From assembly GCF_041428715.1 (NCBI RefSeq), contig NZ_CP155572.1: a stretch of 64,000 nucleotides of DNA; one strand, given 5' to 3'. The notes under the pieces were generated by a model that ran no database searches, was not told where the DNA came from, and worked only from the letters and a program-made list of their open reading frames with translations. The DNA is from Sporomusa malonica. GTDB lineage: Bacteria > Bacillota > Negativicutes > Sporomusales > Sporomusaceae. Shown here in pieces: positions 8,915-17,136 of the stretch (positions are counted from its first letter, which is position 1; each line of letters starts with the position of its first letter). The position numbers were made by a program, and so were the translations under genes.

Positions 8915-9095
8915 GTGTTTTTAATCAATCCTTAAAAAAATATGTGATTACATGGTTAATATAATCCATTTCGGCAATCCTAGCAATAAAATAGTTGATT
9001 TTCAGAGAATTTAATGGCAGAATATAATAGTAGGTATTAATTTAAAATAATCCAATAGAATAACATAGAGATCGCTTTATACGAGGAGATAGAAG

Positions 9096-9164
9096 GTGAA
9101 TTTTATTCACGAATACCAGTCAACTCATAATAAAGGGTTGTATTTTCCTTGGTATTTTATGTAA
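9096..9164 (+). CDS. Possible 22-residue leader peptide upstream of fabH
   Basis: In the 322-nt gap between the ArAE gene and fabH there is a GTG-started frame, MNFIHEYQSTHNKGLYFPWY plus two residues. It is preceded by gaggag at 9083-9088, 7 nt before the start. The frame lies upstream of the presumed fabH promoter (9173-9181), so it would belong to a separate transcript. Aromatic-rich and very short; it may be chance. The rest of the gap is AT-rich with nothing else recognisable. Confidence 0.2.
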   Translation: MNFIHEYQSTHNKGLYFPWYFM

Positions 9165-9172
9165 CTTATTTG

Positions 9173-9181
9173 TGGTATAAT
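9173..9181 (+). promoter_or_regulatory. Extended -10 promoter of fabH
   Basis: TGG followed by a perfect TATAAT (9176-9181), about 55 nt before the GTG. The -35 region is weak (tatttt at 9153-9158), consistent with an extended -10 promoter. Confidence 0.5.
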
Positions 9182-9236
9182 AATCGCACTGATAGTAAAG
9201 GTATAGGGTGTAGAATGTTAATAAGGAGGGCGTTTA

Positions 9237-10226
9237 GTGAGCGAAATATCTGTAGGAATTTTGGGAGTAGGATCATATATTCCAGAAAAAGTGATTACAA
9301 ATTATGATCTAGAAGAGAAATTTGATACATCAGACAAATGGATTGTTGAACGCACAGGGATTCGTGAAAGACATGTTGTAACCGAAGGGGAAGCTACATC
9401 AGATTTAGCGACTAAAGCGGCTGAGAGAGCCCTGTTAGCTGCAGGCGTTCGTGCTGAGGAGCTTGATCTGATTATCGTTGGGACTGTTACGCCAGATATG
9501 ATGTTCCCCTCTGTCGCCTGTCTAGTACAAAGTAATATCAAAGCTGTTAACGCGGCTGCCTTTGATCTCACAGCAGTTTGTTCTGGTTTTATTTACGGAC
9601 TTTCTGCCGGCAGTTGTTTTATCAAATCCGGTACTTATAAAAAAGTATTAGTTATTGGCGCAGAAACCCTGTCAACCATTACCGACTGGACAGACAGGAA
9701 TACTGCTATCCTCTTTGGGGATGGAGCAGGAGCTGTTGTCTTAGGTGAGACCAGCCCAGAAACTGGAATTCTTGGGATTGATTTGGGAGCAGAGGGCGCA
9801 GGGGGTGATCTGCTCAAGGTGCCTGCCGGTGGATCACGTTTGCCTGCATCTGAAGAAACACTGTCAAATAAACTCCATTTTATCCATATGGATGGTAATG
9901 AGGTCTTTAAATTTGCTGTTAAGGTTATGGGAGAAACGGTAAACAAAGCGCTTAAAAATGCAAATCTTACAGCAACTGATATTACCTGTCTTGTACCACA
10001 TCAAGCAAATTTGAGAATTATTCAATCAGCTGCTAAACGGCTAGGTTTGCCAATGGAGCGGGTTATCGTTAATGTTGACAAATATGGGAATACATCGGCT
10101 GCGTCTATTCCTATTGCTCTCGATGAAGGCGTTAAAAGCGGCAGGATAAAAAGTGGGGATGTAATTGCATTAGTTGGCTTTGGGGGCGGTCTTACATGGG
10201 GCGCAACCATAATCAAATGGCAATAA
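9237..10226 (+). CDS. fabH: Beta-ketoacyl-ACP synthase III
   Basis: Condenses acyl-CoA with malonyl-ACP to start fatty acid synthesis. The 329-residue protein has the thiolase fold and the FabH Cys-His-Asn triad: Cys in AVCSGFIYGL near residue 115, His in VPHQANLRI near 255 and Asn in YGNTSAASIP near 285. The C-terminal GFGGGLTWGA is also typical. The start is GTG, with aaggaggg 8 nt before it. It stands alone rather than in a fab cluster, so either it is an extra copy or initiation is encoded apart from elongation. Followed by a bidirectional terminator. Confidence 0.96.
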   Translation: MSEISVGILGVGSYIPEKVITNYDLEEKFDTSDKWIVERTGIRERHVVTEGEATSDLATKAAERALLAAGVRAEELDLIIVGTVTPDMMFPSVACLVQSNIKAVNAAAFDLTAVCSGFIYGLSAGSCFIKSGTYKKVLVIGAETLSTITDWTDRNTAILFGDGAGAVVLGETSPETGILGIDLGAEGAGGDLLKVPAGGSRLPASEETLSNKLHFIHMDGNEVFKFAVKVMGETVNKALKNANLTATDITCLVPHQANLRIIQSAAKRLGLPMERVIVNVDKYGNTSAASIPIALDEGVKSGRIKSGDVIALVGFGGGLTWGATIIKWQ

Positions 10227-10279
10227 GGGAGAAGACCTACAAAAAGCGGGGAAGAGTCCGCTTATAATAAAAAAATAGA

Positions 10280-10304
10280 CCGCTGGCCAGGTGCCAGCGG
10301 TTTT
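10280..10304. terminator. Bidirectional terminator between fabH and ybaK
   Basis: Stem ccgctggc/gccagcgg (10280-10300) with a T run on the plus side and seven A (T on the minus strand) on the other, serving the convergent fabH and ybaK. A weaker hairpin aagcgg/ccgctt lies at 10244-10263. Confidence 0.8.
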
Positions 10305-10307
10305 GCG

Positions 10308-10787
10308 TTATTTGACATCAATAATTTGACCTTGCGTGATTGCCGCTAATTGATCAGGGCTAAGCCGGAATACGTCAAACGGTGTGCCGGCAGCGGCCCA
10401 TACCTCATTATAGCGGAAAAGGTCTGAATCGATGAAGCATTTGAGTTTGTTCACATGTCCGATAGGAGGAATACCACCAATGGCAAAGCCTGTTGTTTCT
10501 TGAACAAAATTGGCATCAGGCCTGGATACAGCTTCACCCAGATATTCTTTCATTTTTTTTTCATTAATGCGGTTATCACCGCTGGCAACAATAAGTACCG
10601 GTATGCCGGTATTTTTTCCGCGAAAGATCATAGATTTGACGATTTGCCCGACTTCGCAGCCAATAGTAGTGGCCGCTTCGACACAAGTACGGGTTGAATC
10701 CTGCATGGTAACTACTTGGAGTTCCAGACCGAATTTATTGAGCTCTTCCTGGATTTTGGCCGCACTTTTTCCTAATGTTTCTGCCAT
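10308..10787 (-). CDS. YbaK/EbsC-type aminoacyl-tRNA deacylase
   Basis: A 159-residue single-domain protein of the YbaK/ProX superfamily, which removes mischarged amino acids from tRNA (for example Cys or Ala from tRNA-Pro). Family features visible are VGQIVKSMIFR, the conserved PVLIVASGDNRIN, the GFAIGGIPPIGH loop and the final DVFRLSPDQLAAITQG. Which mischarged tRNA it edits cannot be read from sequence. The minus-strand ATG has ggaggat 6 nt upstream. It is monocistronic and ends at the shared terminator with fabH. Confidence 0.85.
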   Translation of the reverse strand: MAETLGKSAAKIQEELNKFGLELQVVTMQDSTRTCVEAATTIGCEVGQIVKSMIFRGKNTGIPVLIVASGDNRINEKKMKEYLGEAVSRPDANFVQETTGFAIGGIPPIGHVNKLKCFIDSDLFRYNEVWAAAGTPFDVFRLSPDQLAAITQGQIIDVK

Positions 10788-10925
10788 AACAATATCCTCC
10801 TGGTAAATATGACTAATTATGTATTATTATACAATAATCACAACAGATGTGAAGTGGCTTTAGCATTTACGCTAAATGAGGCATATAATATAGCAACATA
10901 ATGTTTCGGGAAGGGGAGATGTGTA

Positions 10926-11453
10926 ATGGACAGAAAGGTTGATAAATGTCAAGGCTGCTGTCAGCTTGAGTTTGATATATTGCCTGCCAACAGGCCGCCG
11001 GTTATTGATGCTGGTTTTTGGGTGCAAGCTACAGCCACAGGTGAGGTATGCGGTTACGACGGTGGCGGTAGTATTTCAATATCGGCTGAAGGGCTTATTC
11101 CGCAGGGCGTCTATACTGTCTGGTTTGCTACAGATAGAGGTCTTAGGCCAGCTGCTCCTACTGATGCCATTTACACTGCTGATGGGTTAGACCCTAATCG
11201 GTTGGTCGTCAATAGTGACGGTGTACTTAATTATTATATTGCTCCTCTTGATTTTAATCCTTTTCGCGGCATACCACTGTCAAACGGTAAGACAGCAGCC
11301 ATCGTCCAAGGGGTCATTATCGGTTTTCACGGCAACCGCATGACAAATGGTACTGTACCTGGGGTCTTCAATGTAAACTTTTTTGAACAGCTCACTGCAG
11401 AAATGTGTTTTTCACGTAATATAGAGGACGAGGATAGTGTTGAGTTGGGTTAA
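10926..11453 (+). CDS. Hypothetical beta-rich protein
   Basis: I do not recognise this 175-residue protein. It starts with a cysteine-rich tail (KCQGCCQLEF, about residues 7-17) and has no signal peptide or membrane segment. The rest alternates short hydrophobic strands and glycine/asparagine turns (GLIPQGVYTVWFATDRG, AIVQGVIIGFHGNRM), suggesting an all-beta fold resembling CHRD or Cu/Zn superoxide-dismutase-like sandwiches, but no metal-binding His cluster is visible. A good ribosome site (aagggga) precedes the ATG, and a TATAAT is seen at 10884-10889. It converges with the L,D-transpeptidase gene 2 nt away. Confidence 0.7.
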   Translation: MDRKVDKCQGCCQLEFDILPANRPPVIDAGFWVQATATGEVCGYDGGGSISISAEGLIPQGVYTVWFATDRGLRPAAPTDAIYTADGLDPNRLVVNSDGVLNYYIAPLDFNPFRGIPLSNGKTAAIVQGVIIGFHGNRMTNGTVPGVFNVNFFEQLTAEMCFSRNIEDEDSVELG

Positions 11454-11455
11454 GA

Positions 11456-11794
11456 TTAATTAGTTTCAATTGTGACCGGGGTGCCGACATCAACTAAGCC
11501 CGCTAATTCAAGCACATCCCGGTTATACATACGAACACAGCCTTTAGATACCGCACCGCCGATAGAAGATGGATTGTTAGTGCCATGAATACCGTAGTGA
11601 GGCTGACTGAGCCCCATCCACATTACTCCAAAGGGGCCACCAGGATTACGGATCTTACTAATAATATGATATCTTCCTATGGGGGTAGTGGTAGCTGTTT
11701 TGCCTACGCCGACAGGATAACTTCTCACGATTTTGCCGTCTTTCATAAGAATTAGGAGTTTCTGTAGTAACGAGATTTTAATAGAATAAGCCAT
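11456..11794 (-). CDS. Short L,D-transpeptidase (YkuD domain)
   Basis: Peptidoglycan cross-linking or protein-anchoring enzyme. Only the catalytic YkuD domain is present (112 residues): ILMKDGKIVRSYPVGVGK at the start, GIHGTNNPSSIGGAVSKG and the catalytic SKGCVRMYN motif with the nucleophilic Cys near residue 87. No signal peptide, LysM or transmembrane segment precedes it, unlike most family members, so export is unexplained unless a non-classical route is used or the protein acts in the spore mother cell. RBS ggaggtg lies 6 nt before the ATG. Convergent with the hypothetical gene. Confidence 0.88.
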   Translation of the reverse strand: MAYSIKISLLQKLLILMKDGKIVRSYPVGVGKTATTTPIGRYHIISKIRNPGGPFGVMWMGLSQPHYGIHGTNNPSSIGGAVSKGCVRMYNRDVLELAGLVDVGTPVTIETN

Positions 11795-11850
11795 ATTTTC
11801 ACCTCCGCTACTATTCTATGCTGATAGAGGCGGATGTGATGTGATCATGG

Positions 11851-11878
11851 AATAGTGTTGACAATATGTGACACTATT
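11851..11878. promoter_or_regulatory. Dyad overlapping a TTGACA box between ldt and mcp
   Basis: aatagtgt (11851-11858) and its inverted copy acactatt (11871-11878) are separated by 12 nt and enclose TTGACA at 11858-11863. The layout looks like an operator over a -35 box, but no good -10 is seen 17 nt later, so this remains tentative. Confidence 0.3.
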
Positions 11879-12004
11879 TTTATTTTTAGTTAGATGATGT
11901 GATATTTTTAACAATTTAATCCAGTTACAGAAGGAATTAACAGAAATTTCACGAAGTAATGAAAAATGAGAATGATCTATCTGATTTGAAAGGAGTGAGT
12001 CAAA

Positions 12005-13693
12005 ATGAAGCAGCTATTAAAATGGTTGCAAGGTATTAATGGTAAGTTGGCTAGCTGTCTGTTTTTTACCGGTATAGCACCTTTGGCCGGGATTCTTCTG
12101 CTAATGAACATCATGTCTCCTGCGACTTTTCAGGCAATTATAATTATGTATATTATAGGATCATTATTCGTTCTAGCAGTGTGGGCGCTGTTTGTTTCCA
12201 GGGCTATTGCCAATCCAATTCACCAATTGCTGGCCAGCCTAATGGAAATGGCTGGGGGCGGCGGGGATATGAGTAAAAAATTAAAAATAGCAACAAATGA
12301 TGAAATTGGTCAATTGGCCCATACGACAAATAATCTCATGGGAAAAATATCGGACTTAGTGGGGGAACTTACGCAGATTAGCGGAAAAGTATCTTCAGCA
12401 AGTAAATATTTGTCTGATTATACAATACAGACTACGGAAGCCATGCGCCAAACCACCGCGAATATGGGTGAAATTGCAGCTGGTTCGGCCAGGCAGGTAC
12501 ATGACATTGAGTTATGCAGTCAGTCTGCTAATCATGCCAGTACCCAGGTACAGGATACCAATCGCATGGCTGTTCAGACAGTTGAACTGGCTAAAGAAGC
12601 CAGTGCCAGTGCTGTTGATGGCGCAGGTCAGGTTAAAGAAGCCATTATAACCATGACCGGGGTAAAGAATCAAATGGATATCTCGGCTAAGGCTATTCAT
12701 GGTCTGGCTGGGAGAATTAACCAGATTGGGCAGATTGTCGAAGTGATTACAGCGATTGCCGCCCAGACTAATCTCTTGGCGCTCAATGCAGCTATTGAGG
12801 CGGCTCGGGCAGGTGAACAAGGCCGAGGTTTTGCTGTAGTTGCTGATGAGGTACGAAAACTGGCAGAAAGCTCGCGTCAGTCGGCTGAGGAAATAACCAG
12901 CCTGGTACAAGGGGTAAGACAGGAAACGATAGACACGGTAGCAGCCATCGAGGACGCGCTTAACCAGGCCCATCAGGGAGCTGAGAAGGCTAGCGGTTCA
13001 GAAGCTGCCTTGAACCACATTATCGCCGTAAGCAAAAAGCTAAATGAACAAGTCAGCTCTATGGCGCACAATACAGCCGGTGTTGCCAATGATATAGAGG
13101 ATATCGCGGTTAATGTAGGCGAAATCACCAGTATTGCCCGCCATTTCTCAGGCTCTAGTCAGGAAATTAATGCTGCCAGTGAAGAGGTGTTTGCGACAAT
13201 TGAAAAAATCGCAGCCTCAGCACATGATCTGGATCTTATGGCCCAAAGCATGGAAGAAATGACAGCTCAATTTGTTGCTGTTGATGAAATCACACGGAAG
13301 AGAATTAAAGATAAGCTGGATAAAGCCCGTAATTTATTAACCCAATATGGACCTATTTATATTAATAGCAACAATCAGGTGGTTGCCGGTGATCAAGTAA
13401 TTAATAACAATGATAGGCTTGTTGATGACATTGCGCAAAAAGTCGGGGCAGCCTGTACGGTGTTCCAGGGAAATACCCGAATTGCCACAACCGTGACAAC
13501 TAAGTCGGGACGGCGAGCCACAGGCACACCGGCAGCTAAGTATGTTGAAAAGGCTGTACTTGAACGGGCTACTGAGTATATTGGTCGTGCTACTGTAATG
13601 AGGCAGTGGTATATCGTCAATTATGAGCCGCTCAAAGATAAAAGCGGGCATATCATTGGGATGCTATTTGTAGGCGAAAAGCAAAAAGTTTAG
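12005..13693 (+). CDS. Methyl-accepting chemotaxis protein with C-terminal Cache-like domain
   Basis: Chemoreceptor of 562 residues. Two hydrophobic helices (about 17-37 and 40-65) are almost contiguous, leaving no periplasmic ligand domain. They are followed by a HAMP domain (about 65-118) and a methyl-accepting coiled coil with the conserved hairpin tip IAAQTNLLALNAAIEAARAG (about 250-272) and GFAVVADEVRKLAE. After the signalling domain, residues about 425-562 form an extra domain (KLDKARNLLTQYGPIYINSN, AACTVFQGNTRIATTV, WYIVNYEPLKDKSGHIIGML) resembling single Cache (sCache_3-type) sensors. Such sensors are usually outside the cell; here it must be cytoplasmic. No che genes are adjacent. 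RBS aaggagtg precedes the ATG. Confidence 0.93.
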   Translation: MKQLLKWLQGINGKLASCLFFTGIAPLAGILLLMNIMSPATFQAIIIMYIIGSLFVLAVWALFVSRAIANPIHQLLASLMEMAGGGGDMSKKLKIATNDEIGQLAHTTNNLMGKISDLVGELTQISGKVSSASKYLSDYTIQTTEAMRQTTANMGEIAAGSARQVHDIELCSQSANHASTQVQDTNRMAVQTVELAKEASASAVDGAGQVKEAIITMTGVKNQMDISAKAIHGLAGRINQIGQIVEVITAIAAQTNLLALNAAIEAARAGEQGRGFAVVADEVRKLAESSRQSAEEITSLVQGVRQETIDTVAAIEDALNQAHQGAEKASGSEAALNHIIAVSKKLNEQVSSMAHNTAGVANDIEDIAVNVGEITSIARHFSGSSQEINAASEEVFATIEKIAASAHDLDLMAQSMEEMTAQFVAVDEITRKRIKDKLDKARNLLTQYGPIYINSNNQVVAGDQVINNNDRLVDDIAQKVGAACTVFQGNTRIATTVTTKSGRRATGTPAAKYVEKAVLERATEYIGRATVMRQWYIVNYEPLKDKSGHIIGMLFVGEKQKV

Positions 13694-13700
13694 TAGATAA

Positions 13701-13789
13701 AGAAAACACGGCTTGCGCCGAGCCTTTGGCGACAGCGGAAGCCGATGTTGCCTTATCCAGACGGAAAGTTGTACTTTCTTACAGGATAA
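13701..13789 (+). repeat. Dispersed structured repeat family 2, copy A
   Basis: About 89 nt starting agaaaacacggcttgcgcc and ending acaggataa, between the chemoreceptor gene and its terminator. It is near-identical to the copies at 32864-32949 (minus) and 39120-39208 (plus). Internal pairings: ggc (13728-13730) with gcc (13741-13743), and tatcc...gaaagt with actttc...ggata at the 3' end. Confidence 0.85.
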
Positions 13790-13795
13790 ACGCAA

Positions 13796-13834
13796 AGCAG
13801 CAGGTGTTTCAAAAACACCTGCTGCTTTTTTTTT
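13796..13834 (+). terminator. Intrinsic terminator after mcp and repeat copy A
   Basis: Stem agcagcaggtgttt pairing with aaacacctgctgct, followed by nine T. It lies 7 nt after the repeat. Confidence 0.9.
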
Positions 13835-13984
13835 ATTTAAGACAGGCCCAATTTTTTTGTGAGGATAATAAATTAGTAAAAAGTAGTTTTTCTCCCCTGT
13901 GACATAAGAAAATGCATATTGATTAAATGTTAGAAATATTCCCCAGGGTGCTTTCCGTTAAATAAGAAGGAGGAGGCATGTAAT

Positions 13985-15910
13985 ATGGCCTATGATTTCG
14001 AGAAACTGATTAAGAAAGACAGGGATGAACACAAGCAATACAAGTTTGACGGTAACTTGATAGACTATCTGACAATTGTAAAAGAAAACCCTAGCGTAGT
14101 CGTGCTAGCCCATCAGCGAATGTATGAACTGCTAGTCAAGCCCGGTGTCGAGACAATAAAGACAGAAGAAAACTCACGGCTAAAACGGATATACGGCAAT
14201 GATACCTTAAAAAGGTATAGTTTTTTTCTAGATAAATTTTTTGGTATTGATAAAAGTATCATGAAAATTATGCGTTATTTCCATTCAGCTGCTATGAAAG
14301 GCGAAGAATCCCGGCAGGTACTGTATCTGGTAGGCCCAGTTGGTGCAGGTAAGTCCTCCATTATGGAATCATTAAAACAGGCGTTGGAAATGAGTCTGCC
14401 AGTATATGTTTTGAAAGACTGCCCAATGCGGGAGGAGCCGCTTCACCTTATTCCTAAGCACCTCCGTCCCCAATTTGAGGAAATGCTTGGCGTTAAGATT
14501 GAAGGCGATTTATGCCCTATCTGCCGTTACCGGCTTAATCACGAATATAACGGTGAGTTCGAGCGCTTTCCTGTTACAACATCCGGATTTTCTATCCGGT
14601 CTCGCAAAGGCATTGGCGTTGTGCCGCCAGTTGATCCAAATAACCAGGATACATCAGTGCTGTCAGGGTCTGTAGATATCTCCAAACTTGATCTGTATCC
14701 AGAAGATGACCCGCGGGTGCTGTCCTTAAATGGCGCATTTAATGTGGGTAACCGGGGTGTAGTCGAATTTATCGAAGTATTTAAAAATGACGTTGAATAT
14801 CTTCATACAATGATCACGGCGACTCAGGAAAAGTCGATCCCGTCGCCTGGTAAGGGCGCCATGATTTATTTCGACGGCATTATCCTGGCCCACTCCAATG
14901 AAGCAGAATGGAATAAGTTCAAATCTGACCATACCAATGAGGCTATTCTTGACAGGATTGTCAAAGTAGAAGTGCCTTATTGCCTGGAACTGGACGAAGA
15001 GGTCAAGATATATCGCAAGGTACTAAAGAGCAGCAGTTTTAACGCCCACATTGCCCCCCATACCATTGAGGTAGCCTCTATGTTTGCCATTCTTACCCGG
15101 CTAACGCTTTCTACTAAGGTTGATCCGTTTACTAAGCTCAAAATTTATAATGGCGAAGAAATTGTTGAAAAGGGTTCGACCAAAAAAATCGACATATTTG
15201 AGCTTCGCGAGGAATCTCTGCGTGAGGGCATGACCGGCATCTCTACCCGTTTTATCATGAAGGCTCTTGATACGGCATTGTCAGAATCTGAATTTAACTG
15301 CATTAATCCGATTGCCGTTATTGAGACTATGGTTAAGGCGACGAAGGAAATGGCTATTGGCGAGGATGAAAAGAAAAGATATCTTGGCTTTCTACAGGAT
15401 ACCATCAAGAAAGAGTATAATAAGATATTGGAAAAAGAGGTAACAAAAGCCTTTATTCATGGGTATAGAGAACAAGCTGAAAGTCTGTTTAACAACTATC
15501 TTGACCACGCTGAGGCCTATGTTAATACGACTAAGTTAAAAGATAAGAGTACAGGGGAAGAGCTTGAGCCTGACATCAAGTTTCTACAATCTATCGAAGA
15601 ACAAATCGGCATTACTGGTACGGCAGCCCAGGGGTTCCGCCAGGATGTGACGTCTTATATGTTTTCAGTCATGCGGGGCGGGGGAAAAATTGAATACGGG
15701 AGCTATGAACCGCTGAAAGAAGCGATTGAAAAGAAATTGACAGCATCAGTCAAAGAACTTTCCCGCATCATTACCCAGGCCAGAGTAAGGGATAAGGAAC
15801 AGGATTCCAAGTATAATGCCATGGTCGAAGCCATGAAAGACAATGGCTACTGCCCGCACTGCTGCAATGTGGTCTTAAAATATGCTGCCAATAATCTGTG
15901 GAAGGACTAG
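13985..15910 (+). CDS. prkA: PrkA family serine protein kinase / AAA ATPase
   Basis: PrkA (YeaG in E. coli) of 641 residues: an N-terminal AAA-like module with Walker A LVGPVGAGKSS near residue 117, a Cys-containing insert (CPICRYRLN) and a C-terminal kinase-related domain, ending with a CPHCCN motif. In Bacillus PrkA acts during sporulation; phosphorylation of serine substrates and Lon-like protease activity have both been proposed. The ATG at 13985 has ggaggagg upstream. It heads the three-gene set prkA-yhbH-spoVR, a cluster recurrent in spore formers and, as yeaG-yeaH-ycgB, in enterobacteria. A 148-nt AT-rich leader precedes it without a clear housekeeping promoter. Confidence 0.95.
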   Translation: MAYDFEKLIKKDRDEHKQYKFDGNLIDYLTIVKENPSVVVLAHQRMYELLVKPGVETIKTEENSRLKRIYGNDTLKRYSFFLDKFFGIDKSIMKIMRYFHSAAMKGEESRQVLYLVGPVGAGKSSIMESLKQALEMSLPVYVLKDCPMREEPLHLIPKHLRPQFEEMLGVKIEGDLCPICRYRLNHEYNGEFERFPVTTSGFSIRSRKGIGVVPPVDPNNQDTSVLSGSVDISKLDLYPEDDPRVLSLNGAFNVGNRGVVEFIEVFKNDVEYLHTMITATQEKSIPSPGKGAMIYFDGIILAHSNEAEWNKFKSDHTNEAILDRIVKVEVPYCLELDEEVKIYRKVLKSSSFNAHIAPHTIEVASMFAILTRLTLSTKVDPFTKLKIYNGEEIVEKGSTKKIDIFELREESLREGMTGISTRFIMKALDTALSESEFNCINPIAVIETMVKATKEMAIGEDEKKRYLGFLQDTIKKEYNKILEKEVTKAFIHGYREQAESLFNNYLDHAEAYVNTTKLKDKSTGEELEPDIKFLQSIEEQIGITGTAAQGFRQDVTSYMFSVMRGGGKIEYGSYEPLKEAIEKKLTASVKELSRIITQARVRDKEQDSKYNAMVEAMKDNGYCPHCCNVVLKYAANNLWKD

Positions 15911-15929
15911 GCGAAAGCGGAGGTGACCT

Positions 15930-17135
15930 ATGGCAATCTTTAAGGAGGGACGCACTGGACAGTCTGACCGTTCACAATATGACCGCAAGCGCCACCGGGA
16001 GTTGGTGGAAGATGCCATTAGGCGGAATCTGGGTGATATTATTGCCGATGAAAGTATTATCGGCCAGAGTAAAAACAAAAAAATTAAGATACCTATTCGC
16101 GGGATTAAAGAGTACCAGTTTATCTATGGCAAGAATAACGGCGGTACTGCCAGTGGCAGCGGCAACGAGCAGCGCGGCCAGGTAGTTGGCCGTACTAACA
16201 GCCAGCAGGAAAAGGGGATGGGGCACGCTGGTAGTGAACAAGGCGAAGATATCTATGAGACTGAGATTACCATGGACGAAATCGTCAATTATATGTTTGA
16301 GGATCTTAAACTACCTGATTTAGAGCGGAAAAAATTTGCCGTGCAAGAGTCAGAGCATAAATTCAAAAAGTCAGGCTACCAGCGTAAAGGTATTCCACCG
16401 CGACTGGCCAAGAAGCGGACCATGGTGGAGAAGCTCAAGCGCCAGCAAGGATTAATCCGGGAAAATGTATGTACTGAACGCTACGCAGAAGATGGCTCCC
16501 GGGTACGGGAGCGGGTACCTTTCCGTGAAGACGATTTACGCTATTTCCGGGTAAAAGAAGAGATTCGCCGCCACTCGAATGCTGTTGTATTCTGCATTAT
16601 GGATGTGTCAGGCTCGATGGATCAGAGTAAAAAGTATCTGGCCCGTAGCTTTTACTTTCTCTTATATCAGTTTTTGCGCTGGAAGTATGAACAGGTAGAG
16701 GTCGTGTTCATTGCCCACACCACGGAGGCCAAAGAAGTTAATGAGCGGGAGTTCTTTCATCATGGAGAAACAGGCGGAACAATGATTTCGAGCGGCTACG
16801 CAAAAGCACTTGAAATTATTGAGCAGCGCTATAGCCCGACCGTATGGAATATTTATTCCTTTCATTGCACAGATGGCGACAACTGGACAGAAGATAATTC
16901 AAGAACAATTGAAAAGGCTAAGGAGCTTACCAGTGTCAGCAATTTATTTGGCTATGTCGAGATTCTTGCCAATTATGGCTATGGTGTTACTGTTCGTCGA
17001 GAACTGGAGCAGAATATAAAAGATCAAAACTTTATTATTGTGACTATGGGGCGAAAAGAGGATATTTGGCCGGCCTTTAGGCGAGTACTTGAAAAAGAGT
17101 CAGAGGCCGAGGCCGGAGCTGGGGGTGGGGAATAA
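15930..17135 (+). CDS. yhbH: Sporulation protein YhbH (DUF444 family)
   Basis: DUF444 protein (E. coli YeaH homologue) of 401 residues. N-terminal region is basic (GRTGQSDRSQYDRKRHRELV), then a glycine/glutamine-rich linker (about 70-100), then a von Willebrand A-like domain with the metal-site motif MDVSGSMDQSKK near residue 228 and FHCTDGDNWTEDN near 312. It probably works with PrkA and SpoVR; the biochemical role is unknown. Start ATG has cggaggtga just upstream, 19 nt after prkA. Confidence 0.95.
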   Translation: MAIFKEGRTGQSDRSQYDRKRHRELVEDAIRRNLGDIIADESIIGQSKNKKIKIPIRGIKEYQFIYGKNNGGTASGSGNEQRGQVVGRTNSQQEKGMGHAGSEQGEDIYETEITMDEIVNYMFEDLKLPDLERKKFAVQESEHKFKKSGYQRKGIPPRLAKKRTMVEKLKRQQGLIRENVCTERYAEDGSRVRERVPFREDDLRYFRVKEEIRRHSNAVVFCIMDVSGSMDQSKKYLARSFYFLLYQFLRWKYEQVEVVFIAHTTEAKEVNEREFFHHGETGGTMISSGYAKALEIIEQRYSPTVWNIYSFHCTDGDNWTEDNSRTIEKAKELTSVSNLFGYVEILANYGYGVTVRRELEQNIKDQNFIIVTMGRKEDIWPAFRRVLEKESEAEAGAGGGE

Positions 17136-17136
17136 A

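Noticed and set aside
13701..13789. Peptide ENTACAEPLATAEADVAL encoded by family 2 copies
   Set aside because: The frame is open in parts of the copies but the start context is missing, copy C is interrupted by a stop, and the paired substitutions change amino acids while preserving base pairing. Structure fits better than coding.
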